Below are positions 24,617 to 36,141 of a stretch of DNA of 64,000 bases, piece by piece (the stretch's first letter is position 1; the number at the start of each line of letters is the position of its first letter). The stretch is taken from assembly GCA_963831645.1 (NCBI GenBank), contig CAWHQZ010000006.1, positions 248,001-312,000 of the forward strand, given 5' to 3'. Under the pieces are notes generated by a model. That model was not told the origin of the DNA. It ran no database searches and saw only the letters and a list, made by a program, of their open reading frames with translations. The position numbers were made by a program, and so were the translations under genes. The stretch is from CAWHQZ01 sp963831645 (GTDB lineage Bacteria > Pseudomonadota > Alphaproteobacteria > Rhizobiales > Aestuariivirgaceae).

Positions 24617-25144
24617 TCAGCTCGTGGGCGGCACGGAAGACGCGCCCTGGTATTCGGCCGACAGGTCGTCGAATTTGTCGGCGATCAGCGCGTGTGCAAG
24701 GATTGCTTCATTGGTTGCTCCGAGCGCCGTGTAGAAGGCGTGCGCGTCCCGGTTGCCCGGCTTGGATGCCCACCACAGATAGACACAGCCTTCGGCCTTG
24801 GCGCGATTGGCGACTGCGGCCACCAGCGCCCGGGCGATGCCGCGCCGCCGGTAGGGCGGCGCGACGAACAGGTCGCAAAGATAGTACCCCGGGGCGGCCC
24901 ATCCGGATTCATACGACGGCGTGTGCGAAGCATAGCCCGCGAGCGCCCCCGCGACATCGGCCACGAAGACCCGGATGCGCGGCCGGCTGCCGAACACATG
25001 CTCGCGCACCGCCGCCGGAACGAAATGCTCCGTCGGATCGCCCTGGCTTTCGTTGAGCTGCCGACCGAGCCTCGACAGCGTCTCCACGTCATCGATGCGC
25101 GCCGGCCGGATGGTGAATGCCTTTCGTTTCTGCATCTCGGACAT
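24617..25144 (-). CDS. GNAT-family N-acetyltransferase
   Basis: ATG 25144 is one of several close starts (25177, 25144, 25135); the conserved part begins at FTIRPARIDDVETLSRL. Acetyl-CoA binding motif A is present as YYLCDLFVAPPYRRRGIARA (R-R-R-G-I-A matches Q/R-x-x-G-x-A), and GNRDAHAFYTALGA provides the motif B region. Cytosolic, about 175 aa, normal for the family; the acceptor substrate cannot be predicted. Confidence 0.85.
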   Translation of the reverse strand: MSEMQKRKAFTIRPARIDDVETLSRLGRQLNESQGDPTEHFVPAAVREHVFGSRPRIRVFVADVAGALAGYASHTPSYESGWAAPGYYLCDLFVAPPYRRRGIARALVAAVANRAKAEGCVYLWWASKPGNRDAHAFYTALGATNEAILAHALIADKFDDLSAEYQGASSVPPTS

Positions 25145-25216
25145 ATCCCGGAGCAACCATTGCACGTGACAGGACAAGTGCCCACATTATCGCATCTCCA
25201 TGCAATGGGTGATTCC

Positions 25217-25723
25217 ATGTCAGTGACCATGTACGCCGTCGCCATCCCGCCGATGAGACGGATGTTGGACAACCTGTCGGCCATCCTGGACAAGGCTGCG
25301 GCCCATGCCGAGGCGAGGAAGATCGATCCCGAGGTATTGCTGGGCATGCGGCTTTCGCCGGACATGTGGCCGCTGCTCAGGCAGGTACGCGCCGCAAGCG
25401 ATTTCGCCAAGGCTACGGCATCGAGGCTGGCCGGACGCGAGCCGCCGAAATGGGAAGATGGCGAGAAAAGCTTCGCCGATCTCAAGGCTCGGCTCGCCCG
25501 CTGCCGTGAACTGCTGAGCGAGGCCAGCCAGGCCGACTATGATGGCGCCGAGCAGCGAGAGGTAACGTTTCAGGCGGATGGCAGTTCAATGACGATGAAG
25601 GGCGCCGACTACCTTTCGAACTTCGCTCTTCCGAATTTCTATTTTCACGCGACCGCCGCCTACGCCATCCTGCGCCATGCCGGCGTGGACCTCGGGAAGA
25701 CGGACTTTATCGGACGGCCGTGA
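25217..25723 (+). CDS. DUF1993 family protein
   Basis: This 168-aa protein begins at ATG 25217 (an in-frame ATG at 25205 is also possible). It shows the DUF1993 pattern: MYAVAIPPMRRMLDNLSAIL, RLSPDMWPLLRQVRAASDFA, LAGREPPKWEDGEKSF and YLSNFALPNFYFHATAAYAI with a late GxxLGKxDFIG. These four-helix DinB-like proteins have conserved His residues and unknown activity. Transcribed divergently from the acetyltransferase. Confidence 0.88.
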   Translation: MSVTMYAVAIPPMRRMLDNLSAILDKAAAHAEARKIDPEVLLGMRLSPDMWPLLRQVRAASDFAKATASRLAGREPPKWEDGEKSFADLKARLARCRELLSEASQADYDGAEQREVTFQADGSSMTMKGADYLSNFALPNFYFHATAAYAILRHAGVDLGKTDFIGRP

Positions 25724-25809
25724 GGGCGCGCAGGTTACCGAGATTTAACTCGGCATTTGCCCTGCGAAAGATCACCTTCGCACGGGTCAACCGTGAGGAG
25801 GAGATTCAC

Positions 25810-26268
25810 ATGCAATGTCGCATCAAGGTTTTGATCGCCGGATCTGCTGTTGCAGCTTTCGCCATCGCCGCAGTAGCCTCGTTCGCCCACGCCGGTCGCG
25901 GCGGGCATCATGGCATGGGCATGCACGGAATGGTCGAACGCTACGACGCCAACAAGGACGGCAAGCTCACCCAGGAGGAAATCGATCAGAACCGCTCCCA
26001 GTGGCATGGCGAGTTCGACGCCGACAAATCGGGCGCCCTGTCGCTCGCCGAATTCGAGGCGCTGTGGCTCAAGGCCCGCCGTGACCAGCTGGTGCGCGAA
26101 TACCAGGAATTTGACCGCGACGGCGACGGCAAGGTGACGCTCGAGGAGTACCAGATGCCGATGGCGATGCTGGTTCGGGACCGGGACGTGAACGGCGACG
26201 GCATGCTGTCGCGTGAGGACAGACGGCCCCGGCACGGGCGGGACGACGACGACAAAAAGGACGAGTAG
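25810..26268 (+). CDS. Exported EF-hand (calcium-binding) protein
   Basis: ATG 25810 follows a strong GTGAGGAGGAGATTC ribosome binding site. A signal peptide (VLIAGSAVAAFAIAAVASFA, cleaved near AHA) directs it to the periplasm. Four EF-hand loops are visible: DANKDGKLTQEE, DADKSGALSLAE, DRDGDGKVTLEE and DVNGDGMLSRED, followed by an acidic/basic tail. It likely binds Ca2+; the wider role is not known. Confidence 0.88.
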   Translation: MQCRIKVLIAGSAVAAFAIAAVASFAHAGRGGHHGMGMHGMVERYDANKDGKLTQEEIDQNRSQWHGEFDADKSGALSLAEFEALWLKARRDQLVREYQEFDRDGDGKVTLEEYQMPMAMLVRDRDVNGDGMLSREDRRPRHGRDDDDKKDE

Positions 26269-26289
26269 CCTGACGGGTTCGCGTAGCCC

Positions 26290-26577
26290 TCAGGCGAACA
26301 TGCGCTCGCCCTGTTCGTCCACGATCTGTCGGCCCTTGGCGAGCGCCAGATCGGCGGCCTCGTCGAAAGTCGCGAAGCTGTCGGCGCGGATGAACTTGTG
26401 CTCCTTGCGCACCCCGTCGACGTCTTTGGCGATCAAGCCTGCCGTCTGATACCGGCCGCCTTCCTTGTAGGGCCGCGCCTCGATCAGGAAACCCTTGTGC
26501 TCGGTCTGCTTGGCAGCCGAGGCCGGCTCGCTTGGCTCTCCGCTGCTTCGCCCGAACAACGACTTGAGAAACGACAT
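26290..26577 (-). CDS. HlyU family protein
   Basis: This is a 95-aa protein with a short N-terminal MSFLKSLFGRSS and then the HlyU domain: EHKGFLIEARPYKEGGRYQT, AGLIAKDVDG and ADSFATFDEAADLALAKGRQ. Named after a Vibrio regulator, the domain is common and mostly uncharacterised in alphaproteobacteria. The gene is convergent with the EF-hand gene, with only 21 bases between the stops. Confidence 0.85.
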   Translation of the reverse strand: MSFLKSLFGRSSGEPSEPASAAKQTEHKGFLIEARPYKEGGRYQTAGLIAKDVDGVRKEHKFIRADSFATFDEAADLALAKGRQIVDEQGERMFA

Positions 26578-26772
26578 GGCCCGCCTCCGAGAAAGCGCAA
26601 GGCGAAAGGTAGCCTATCGGCCGGGCGGTGCAAACGGAATTGCGCTCAGAGCAGGTTTTCTGGTTCCCTGTCTCACGACCTGCGAGATACGCCCATTCCT
26701 TTTGTCCACGTCGTGGAGACCCGCCTTTATCCGGAGCGGCAAGAAGTTATCCTGCACGCATGAGCGCTCGGA

Positions 26773-27326
26773 TTAACTTTGTAAGCGGCTCCTCATCGCC
26801 CATAAAGCTGCAATTGTCGCCGCCAGCAACTCCGGTGGGTCCAATCGCTCAAAATCGAGGGGATGGCCTCCTTGGTCCGCTGAGAATTCTTGAGAAAGGC
26901 ATTTTGTGTTCGCCCATTTCCCTCGCGGAATGGATGGATTGCATTCAGTTCAGAAACGAAATGCGCTGCCTTCTCCGCAAACGCATCAGGCAGCAAATCG
27001 CGTAGGTGCCGATCCGCATCAAGTGCTTCAAAAATGCGGCGCATATTGTGGTCGATATGTTCAGGCAGACAAAACAGATTTCCTGCTCTTGCTACGCGAA
27101 CCGTGCGAATACGACCGGCCCAGCGGTACACATCTTGAAACAGGTGGCGGTGGATGGCGCGATAGTGCGTGTAGCTCAGCCGCCCGACAGGCAACGGTTC
27201 GTCAGACCGTTGAGCGACCTTGAACTTTTCGAATTTCTCAAGCTCGGTTTGAGAACGAAGACCAGCCAGATTCCTAAGTACCTCGCTATGCGGATAGCAG
27301 TAAGGATCCGCAATGGCCTCGTACAT
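26773..27326 (-). pseudogene. Fic-domain protein, frameshifted and lacking the second Fic Arg
   Basis: The first frame (ATG 27326) contains the N-terminal FGDVYxWAG-type block as LFQDVYRWAGRIRTVRVARA and the Fic motif HPFREGNGRTQN. The consensus is HxFx(D/E)GNGRxxR, so the final Arg is Asn here. After KEAIP the frame is lost; adding one C to a C4 run near 26866 restores LDFERLDPPELLAATIAA and a stop at 26773, the normal C-terminus. Fic enzymes transfer AMP from ATP to Tyr/Ser/Thr of target proteins. It starts 4 bases after the stop of the restriction-modification gene, so the two form an operon. Activity is doubtful. Confidence 0.75.
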
Positions 27327-27330
27327 CGGC

Positions 27331-30300
27331 CTATCGAGTCACTTGTTTGAGGCGTTCCTCTATTTCACGATGTCGATCCTCGTCCGATAGGCCTCGTCGA
27401 TCAAACTCCGCGAACTGCTGCTTCATTGAATCGCTTAGCTGTAACCCTTCGACCTCACTGATTTTCTCGAAGGTTGAACGACCAATCAGATAAGGTTCGC
27501 CCGGCCGAACCGCCGGAACGCCGCTCCTCGCCAAATTGAGATCGAGAAGCTCAACGAGAGCATCCTCCTCCGAAATGTCGGCCGGCCAGCCATATGCAGC
27601 CGCAACCGCCGCATCTAGATCGCGATGTGCATCGGCAAGCCAGTCCGGACGCTCGTTGTAAAGCTTAGTCAGCGTCCGATCCCGGAGCTTTGCTGCCGCC
27701 GATGTATCCTTCGGAAGTATTCGATCCGGGAAGCCTGGTACCACTTCCGGTTCGATCGCAACGAGATCCGTAGGACTAAGCCACCCAGCTCGCAACTTGT
27801 CGAGGCGCTTTGCTGCTTTCTCGATTGCCTGCGAACGCGGGTCGTCGGCAAACTGAGCTGCCGCAATGTTTGGTGTTAGTCCCTCGGGAAAGGGGAACGT
27901 CTCAAATGTCGTGGTCGGTGTGTAGCGCGGATCATTTCCGACACCAAGCCAAGAACCCAACCGTAGCGACCACGCCTCGTGAAAACGGGAGTGAAGTATG
28001 CCGAAGGCAGTATCATCGTCGCGCATAATAGCAATGAGCTGGTGATCCGGCAGCACGGCACTATCCAGCCATACAAATAGCCGGTGTTTCGCAGCGGTTG
28101 GTGTTGCTATGTAGCGCCGCACTTGAGCCAATTTAGCCAATAGTGCCGGCCTAGGTTCGACGTGGCGCCACCAACGTCTGCGATAGGCGTCGCGACGATT
28201 CCTCGCGCGCTCCGGGAAGACATTCTCCTTGATATGTTGAAAAGGCGACTCAAAAAAGGACGCTTCCCGTTCGGACATTGTGGAACCAAAATCGATTATC
28301 CACTTGTCTGCTGCGCGACGGGTAACATCTTGACCATTTCGCCATGGTCGGAGGACGTCGGCATTGGTTCTACCGTTTGGATTAGTCGGCAGCCTTAGCC
28401 ATTCGCGCGCCAACTTACCTGGCACATCGAAGGCGCCTCCCTTGGTGTCCCCCATAAATGAAGCGCCCAAATTCTCATCGAGACGCTTTGCTCTGGTCAA
28501 ATCCAACGACCCAGCCGTCAGATCCGCATTGATATTTGACGTCAACTGACCGTCCAGCTGAGCAGCATCGTCTCCGGCACCAAAGCAGATCAGCGAAACA
28601 CGAACGGCTGCGCCGTCGATGACCCACGGCTCATCGCTCCATGCCTCGAAGATTCGGCTCTCTTCAACAATTCGATCGAGTACACGCCGATTGGCTCCGC
28701 CACGAATCGAATTGGTCGCAACCAGTCCTGCCCTCCTTGCCGACCCAGACTTCAACTCAGTGCACGCTTTTTCAAACCAGTACGTAGCAAGATCTGCCTC
28801 AGGCGGAACGCGACCACGAAAGACATTAAAGAGCGTATCCACGTAGTCATCCCCGAGTCCCGAGCGCAGTAACTTTCCGCCCAAGAATGGCGGATTGCCG
28901 ACAATGAACTCAACAGCCGGCCAACGAGCTTCAGCAATCGCGCTCGCCAGTTTTACGTCGATGAGGGCGTCCCGACACTCTATTGCATCTAGTTTCCGAA
29001 GAATCGGCGGCGGCTCAGAATAAATCCCGTTGCGCCGCCGCCATTGAACATCGCCAATCCAGATTGTGGTCCTGGCCAGTTCCGCCGCGACCGGATTGAT
29101 CTCGATCCCATGCAGGATTTCCGGGCCAACCATCAGGGCGCGTGGCGCAAGGCCAAGCGCTTCGCATTCGAGATTGACCTTGTTCTCGACATCTTTGACG
29201 CCCTGTAAAACGAGATAGAGGAAGTTGCCTGAACCACAGGCGGGATCGAGAATTGATACACTCCGCAACCGTTCGAGAAAGCGCGAACGAACTTCCTCTG
29301 CAGCTTCTTCGGGTGACATGCGGCGCCGCACTTTGGCACGCATCGGCGGCTTGACCGATCCCCTTAGTAGATTTTCGATCTCCGTCTTCGCTGCGGCCCA
29401 TTGCTCGCGCAACGGACGAAGAACCGTCGGCTCGACCAACATCGTGATTTTGTCGGGATCGGTATAGTGTGCACCGATCTGAGCTCGTTTGTCTGGATCG
29501 AGAACCCGCTCAAACAGAGTGCCGAAGATCGTTGGGTCTATTTGGCTCCAATCGAGGCTCGCTGCCGCCTGCAGGAGCCCTATGTCGCCTGAATCGAGAT
29601 CGAGCGCTTGCCGTCCATCAAAAAGACCGCCGTTGAACCACGCGATTTCGGTTAGGTCGAACTCGCCTCCTGTTTCCATGGCCCCAAAAAGAAGATCAAG
29701 ATAGTCCTTCGCCTTCTCCGGCTTTTGCGCCGCACGTTTGAGCAGTTTTGGAAAGAATCCGTCCGGCAAGAGCCTCACGCTGTTCGCGAAGAAACAAAAG
29801 ACCAGTTGGTTGACGAAATGGGCAATCGCCCCCGGCGTGCCACGCCCTTGGAGTCTGAAAGCGATCGTCGAAAACTTGTCCGCGGCCTCTTTTGTAACCG
29901 CCGCCCGGCTCTCGGTCGGTCGCAATCTAATCGGGTCGAAGAAAACCGAATGAAGAAGGTCAAGCTTACTCGGCTCTACCAGCTCGTCGAGCTCAATCTC
30001 GTATGTCTTTGGAATTGCGTTTGTCCAGGCGGTACGAATTAAAAAACGATTCGTATCGCAAGCAACTTGAAGCGGCGGGTTTTCCAGTGCCGCCGCGTAA
30101 CGCACGAGCTGAGCTAGAGCATCCTCGAGGTTGCGCTTTTTTCTTTTGTACTCCCAAGCGAAATGATTGCGCTTCCAAACGTCCGCAAACCCTTCGCCCC
30201 CGCCAGTCTTTGTTGCCCCTTTCTCAAAAGTGAACCACTCTCCCCCTGGATCGGCAGTGATTGGGTCATCGTGACCCAGTACGGCGCACAGGTCGTTGAA

Positions 30301-30372
30301 GTGAGACTGCGCTGTCGCGCGCTCAGTAAGCGCAACTGGCTTCCACTTTCGGATGAACTCAAGTGGAGTCAT
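27331..30372 (-). CDS. Single-chain type IIL (MmeI-like) restriction-modification enzyme
   Basis: This 1013-aa protein carries a D-x9-ExK nuclease motif near the N-terminus (FADVWKRNHFAWEYK, with Asp64, Glu74 and Lys76), matching the spacing in MmeI. A helical connector leads to a gamma-type adenine methyltransferase with motif I LDPACGSGNFLYLVLQG, ILHGIEINPVAAELARTTIW and catalytic motif IV IVGNPPFLGG. The C-terminal third (GSWLGVGNDPRYTPTTTFET, FPFPEG) is the target recognition region. Such enzymes cut on one side of an asymmetric site and protect host DNA by modifying one strand, all in one polypeptide. The frame is intact. With the Fic gene it forms a defence unit inserted beside rpoD. 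Confidence 0.88.
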   Translation of the reverse strand: MTPLEFIRKWKPVALTERATAQSHFNDLCAVLGHDDPITADPGGEWFTFEKGATKTGGGEGFADVWKRNHFAWEYKRKKRNLEDALAQLVRYAAALENPPLQVACDTNRFLIRTAWTNAIPKTYEIELDELVEPSKLDLLHSVFFDPIRLRPTESRAAVTKEAADKFSTIAFRLQGRGTPGAIAHFVNQLVFCFFANSVRLLPDGFFPKLLKRAAQKPEKAKDYLDLLFGAMETGGEFDLTEIAWFNGGLFDGRQALDLDSGDIGLLQAAASLDWSQIDPTIFGTLFERVLDPDKRAQIGAHYTDPDKITMLVEPTVLRPLREQWAAAKTEIENLLRGSVKPPMRAKVRRRMSPEEAAEEVRSRFLERLRSVSILDPACGSGNFLYLVLQGVKDVENKVNLECEALGLAPRALMVGPEILHGIEINPVAAELARTTIWIGDVQWRRRNGIYSEPPPILRKLDAIECRDALIDVKLASAIAEARWPAVEFIVGNPPFLGGKLLRSGLGDDYVDTLFNVFRGRVPPEADLATYWFEKACTELKSGSARRAGLVATNSIRGGANRRVLDRIVEESRIFEAWSDEPWVIDGAAVRVSLICFGAGDDAAQLDGQLTSNINADLTAGSLDLTRAKRLDENLGASFMGDTKGGAFDVPGKLAREWLRLPTNPNGRTNADVLRPWRNGQDVTRRAADKWIIDFGSTMSEREASFFESPFQHIKENVFPERARNRRDAYRRRWWRHVEPRPALLAKLAQVRRYIATPTAAKHRLFVWLDSAVLPDHQLIAIMRDDDTAFGILHSRFHEAWSLRLGSWLGVGNDPRYTPTTTFETFPFPEGLTPNIAAAQFADDPRSQAIEKAAKRLDKLRAGWLSPTDLVAIEPEVVPGFPDRILPKDTSAAAKLRDRTLTKLYNERPDWLADAHRDLDAAVAAAYGWPADISEEDALVELLDLNLARSGVPAVRPGEPYLIGRSTFEKISEVEGLQLSDSMKQQFAEFDRRGLSDEDRHREIEERLKQVTR

Positions 30373-30394
30373 AAACTATGCCGCCGCGAGCGAT

Positions 30395-32530
<2,136 letters not shown>

Positions 32531-32653
32531 CGATCCTTACTTTCATGGCCCCGTTTTCGGAGCCCTTCGAGGGGTCCTGCTACCGATACCGTGAGTCGCT
32601 GATGCGGCGCCCTCATCGAAAACATCCCTTAATCCACCGCAACGGCGAAACCG

Positions 32654-34618
32654 TCAGGCTACCGGCTCCTGGGGCCGACCGGAAGCCTCTCCAAACCGGT
32701 CAATCTGGGCTTCCTCGCCGCGGCCGGAAGCCCGCTGTTCGAGGATCCCATTGAGTTTCCTCAGGTTTTCTTCCGAAGGATTTTCGGCAAGCTGGGCTTC
32801 CGCGGCCTTTAGCTCTCGGTCGAGCGTCACCTTGCGGTGCAGTTCAACCATATGGCGGAACCCCGTGCGAACATCCTCGGCGGCCGCATCCGGCTGCACA
32901 AACCACTCCCTAAGCCTCTCGAATTGGGCGTCTATCTGCTTAAGGAGCGGCCCGAAGCCCTTGCGTGTCAGGTGGTCACGCAGAAGGGCTGCGTCAAGGC
33001 TCGCCTCAAGAGCGGCGGTATCTATGATTTCCCGCCTCGCTCTGTCAAGCTCGCGCCGCGAAAACTCGAGCTCTGCAAGATTTTCCGTGAAGTCCTCCAG
33101 CAGGCGGGGGTGGTTGATGACCGCCAGGAGGATGGCCCGCTCGCGGCGAGCCGGACCCCAGCGGCCGTCGGAAGCCGCCGCCTTGAGGCTCGCATGGGGC
33201 GGCAGCGCATAGTCGTGGGGCAACAATGTCGTGCGGTTGCCCGACCGCCGGTTTACCACGGGCCGGGCGGCGGATGCGCGGCGGCGTCCGAATGCTCTGG
33301 CGCCCTGCCCGCGTGATCCCACCGCCGGTCCCCACAACTGGCTGACCCGGGCGCCCATTTCCGCCTGGTAGTGCTGCCGCACCTTTGGTTCGCCGATGCG
33401 GTTTATTTCCGCTCCCAGGTCATGTTCGAACTGCGCCTTCTTCTCCGGCGTTGAACGGTCGTTGAGCGCGAGCGCGCGCCCCCACAGTGCATCGCTCATG
33501 GTTCGCGCCAGATCGATGACTGCCTGAACGGCCGGCGCGCCATCGCTTCGCAGCAAATCATCGGGATCCTGGCCAACCGGCAGCAGAGCGAAACGCAACG
33601 ACTTGCCCGGCATGAGGAGCGGCAGCGCCATGTCGAGGGCCCGGTCTGCAGCGCGCTGCCCTGCGCTGTCGCCATCGAAGCACAGGATCGGCTCGGGCGC
33701 CGTGCGCCACAGCATCGCCAGTTGCTCCTCGGTCAGCGCCGTTCCCAAGGGCGCTACCGTGTTCGCAAAGCCGGCCCGGGTCATGGCGATGACGTCCATA
33801 TAGCCTTCCACGACTATGATCGTGCCCCGTTCATGAGCAGCACCGCGTGCCTGATCGTAGTTGTAGAGAACCGTGCCTTTCTGGAAGAGCGGAGTATCGG
33901 GCGAGTTGAGATACTTCGCAGCCGTCTCCGCCGACAATGCCCGGCCGCCGAAGGCGATGACGCGGCCGCGCGGGTCACGGATGGGGAACATCAGGCGATC
34001 GCGAAACCGGTCGAAGGCGACGGGGATATCGTCGCCAGCGACCAGGAGACCGGCGCTCGTCATCTGTTCGAGGGTCACCGACTTGCCGGCGAGATGCGTC
34101 CTGAGTGAAACCCGGTCGTCGGGAGCGTAGCCGATGCGAAACTGATGCTGAACGGAACCGGATAGCCCGCGATCGGCGAGATAGCCGCGCGCGGCTGCCC
34201 CGCCGGCTGACTGGAGCTCGGATTCGAAAAAGGCCGCCGCCAATTCCATCACCTCGTAGAGCGAGGCGCGGGCATTGTCGCGTTCCTGATCGGCCTCCGT
34301 CACCTGCGGCAGGGGCAGGCCCGCTTCCAGGGCCAGCCGCCCGACCGCTTCGGCGAAGCTCACCGCTTCCTTCTCGACGAGAAAAGTGAAAATGTCGCCG
34401 GTAGCCTGGCACCCGAAGCAGTAGTAGCGGCCCTTGCGGTCCTCGGCGTGAAACGAGGGAGTTTTCTCGCTGTGGAACGGACAACAGGCCCAGAAATCAC
34501 CCTTGGCGGGATGGGATTTGCGGCGATCCCATTGCACCTTTCTGCCGACCACCGAGGAGATCGAAAGCCGGCCGCGTATTTCGTCCAGAAACGCTGGCGG
34601 AAATCTCATTTTTGGCAT
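32654..34618 (-). CDS. dnaG: DNA primase
   Basis: This 654-aa protein has the CHC2 zinc finger at the N-terminus (FWACCPFHSEKTPSFHAEDR and YYCFGCQATGDIF), then the primase core with the TOPRIM domain (IIVVEGYMDVIAM, the catalytic Glu; LCFDGDSAGQRA, the Asp pair). The C-terminal helicase-interaction region is helical and variable. It synthesises RNA primers for replication, working with DnaB. Normal length for the order. Divergent from the EamA transporter gene, with a short overlap between alternative starts. Confidence 0.97.
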   Translation of the reverse strand: MPKMRFPPAFLDEIRGRLSISSVVGRKVQWDRRKSHPAKGDFWACCPFHSEKTPSFHAEDRKGRYYCFGCQATGDIFTFLVEKEAVSFAEAVGRLALEAGLPLPQVTEADQERDNARASLYEVMELAAAFFESELQSAGGAAARGYLADRGLSGSVQHQFRIGYAPDDRVSLRTHLAGKSVTLEQMTSAGLLVAGDDIPVAFDRFRDRLMFPIRDPRGRVIAFGGRALSAETAAKYLNSPDTPLFQKGTVLYNYDQARGAAHERGTIIVVEGYMDVIAMTRAGFANTVAPLGTALTEEQLAMLWRTAPEPILCFDGDSAGQRAADRALDMALPLLMPGKSLRFALLPVGQDPDDLLRSDGAPAVQAVIDLARTMSDALWGRALALNDRSTPEKKAQFEHDLGAEINRIGEPKVRQHYQAEMGARVSQLWGPAVGSRGQGARAFGRRRASAARPVVNRRSGNRTTLLPHDYALPPHASLKAAASDGRWGPARRERAILLAVINHPRLLEDFTENLAELEFSRRELDRARREIIDTAALEASLDAALLRDHLTRKGFGPLLKQIDAQFERLREWFVQPDAAAEDVRTGFRHMVELHRKVTLDRELKAAEAQLAENPSEENLRKLNGILEQRASGRGEEAQIDRFGEASGRPQEPVA

Positions 34619-34701
34619 TCCTTCAGCGCGGGAATCGAGGGGAGCTTACCGCCAAAAGCCACAGCAAACCGGGCTTCGTCCACAGGAATCGGCTTGAACG
34701 A

Positions 34702-35604
34702 ATGAGAGACGGACCAATGCGCCTTCCGCGGACCGGAAAACCCCTTTGGCTCGTGGCCGCGCCCATCGTTTTCCTCCTGCTGTGGTCGGCCGGGTTCGGA
34801 GTGGCGAAGCTTGGTCTTCGCTACGCCGAGCCATTCACTTTTTTGACGCTGCGCTACGGGATCGTGATCGCCCTGCTGCTTCCCATGTATTTCGCCTGGC
34901 GCCCGCCGCTGCCGGCCTCGGCCCGCGAGTGGGGCCATCTGGCAATGGTCGGTTTTCTCATCCAGGCTGTTTATTTCGGCATGTGTTACGTCGCCTTCAA
35001 GGCCGGCGTGTCGGCAGGCGGTGTGGCGATCATCGTTTGCCTGCAGCCGATTCTGGTCGGCCTGGTCGCACCGCGCCTGGTCGGCGAGCGGGTCAACGCG
35101 CTGCGCTGGACGGGACTGGCGCTGGGCCTCGCCGGCGCTGCCACGGTGATCGTCTCACGCTCGACCATCGAGGCTGAAAACCCGCTGGGGGTCGCTGCAG
35201 CCTTTTTGGCTCTCCTCGGCATGACCGGCGGTACCCTGTGGGAAAAGCAATTCGGCGCCGGCGGCCATCCGCTCGTTGCGAATCTCCTGCAGTACGCGGT
35301 CGGCGCCGCCTGCACGCTCCCGCTCGCCTGGCTCACCGAAACGATGGCCGTCAGCTTGAACTTCGAGTTTGCGGCGTCGCTCGCCTACCTGGCGATCGCC
35401 AACTCGATCATCTCGATGACCCTGCTGCTGGCCATGATTCGGGTGGGCGAAGTATCGCGGGTGTCGTCGTTGTTCTATCTGGTCCCGCCGTTCTCCGCGC
35501 TGATCGCCTGGCCGCTGCTCGGCGAGGCGCTGCCCGCTGCCGCATGGCTCGGCATGGCGATGGCGGCTATGGGCGTTGCACTTGCGAGCCGCACTGCAGC
35601 GTGA
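34702..35604 (+). CDS. EamA/DMT-family transporter
   Basis: This is about 300 aa from ATG 34702 (an ATG at 34717 is equally possible; the frame upstream overlaps dnaG and is unlikely). Ten hydrophobic helices in two EamA repeats are visible, for example LWLVAAPIVFLLLWSAGFGV in the first and PLGVAAAFLALLGMTGGTLW in the second. The repeats end with QPILVGLVAPRLVGERV and FSALIAWPLLGEALPAAAWL, the conserved PI/GE positions. An inner-membrane metabolite exporter, substrate unknown. Six-frame gap of 29 bases to ohr. Confidence 0.9.
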   Translation: MRDGPMRLPRTGKPLWLVAAPIVFLLLWSAGFGVAKLGLRYAEPFTFLTLRYGIVIALLLPMYFAWRPPLPASAREWGHLAMVGFLIQAVYFGMCYVAFKAGVSAGGVAIIVCLQPILVGLVAPRLVGERVNALRWTGLALGLAGAATVIVSRSTIEAENPLGVAAAFLALLGMTGGTLWEKQFGAGGHPLVANLLQYAVGAACTLPLAWLTETMAVSLNFEFAASLAYLAIANSIISMTLLLAMIRVGEVSRVSSLFYLVPPFSALIAWPLLGEALPAAAWLGMAMAAMGVALASRTAA

Positions 35605-35633
35605 CAAGGTGGCGCAACAAAAAGGGAGGCACC

Positions 35634-36053
35634 ATGAAGGCGATGTACACAGCACACGCGACCTCGACCGGCGGTCGCGAAGGTCATGGCAAGACCGAGG
35701 ACGGCAAGCTCGACCTGAAACTTACGCCGCCGAAGGAAATGGGCGGATCAGGCGCCGGCATCAACCCCGAGCAATTGTTCGCCGTCGGATACTCGGCCTG
35801 CTACCTCGGCGCGCTGAAGTATGTCGCCGCCAAGCAGAATACCCCGATCTCGGACGACGCCAGCGTCACCTCTCACGTGACCCTCGGGTCGCGCCGGGAC
35901 AAGAAAGGCTTTGGCATTGCGGTGAAGCTCGACGTCAGCCTTCCAGGCGTTCCGAAGGCCAAGGCCGCGGCGCTGGCCAAAAAGGCGCACGTCGTTTGCC
36001 CGTATTCGCATTCCATCCGAAAGAACGTGAAAGTCGTGACCAGCATCGTTTGA
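35634..36053 (+). CDS. ohr: Organic hydroperoxide resistance protein (Ohr/OsmC family)
   Basis: This 139-aa protein starts at ATG 35634 with AAAGGGAGGCACC upstream. Both redox-active cysteines of the family are present: FAVGYSACYLGAL and HVVCPYSHSIRKN, together with the start YTAHATSTGGREGH. Ohr homodimers reduce organic peroxides with lipoylated thiol partners in the cytosol. An ohrR-like MarR gene is not adjacent in this window. Confidence 0.93.
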   Translation: MKAMYTAHATSTGGREGHGKTEDGKLDLKLTPPKEMGGSGAGINPEQLFAVGYSACYLGALKYVAAKQNTPISDDASVTSHVTLGSRRDKKGFGIAVKLDVSLPGVPKAKAAALAKKAHVVCPYSHSIRKNVKVVTSIV

Positions 36054-36141
36054 GCCGGCATTTTCGGCGGAACGTGAGGACCTTGAAGACACCAATTCCG
36101 CAACGAATTTGCTGGGGTTGCGCGGTTACATACAGGCGGCC

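Noticed and set aside
23078..25723. An 881-aa plus-strand frame covering the reductase and acetyltransferase genes
   Set aside because: Only the last 168 codons (DUF1993) are protein-like; the rest is antisense to two recognised genes.
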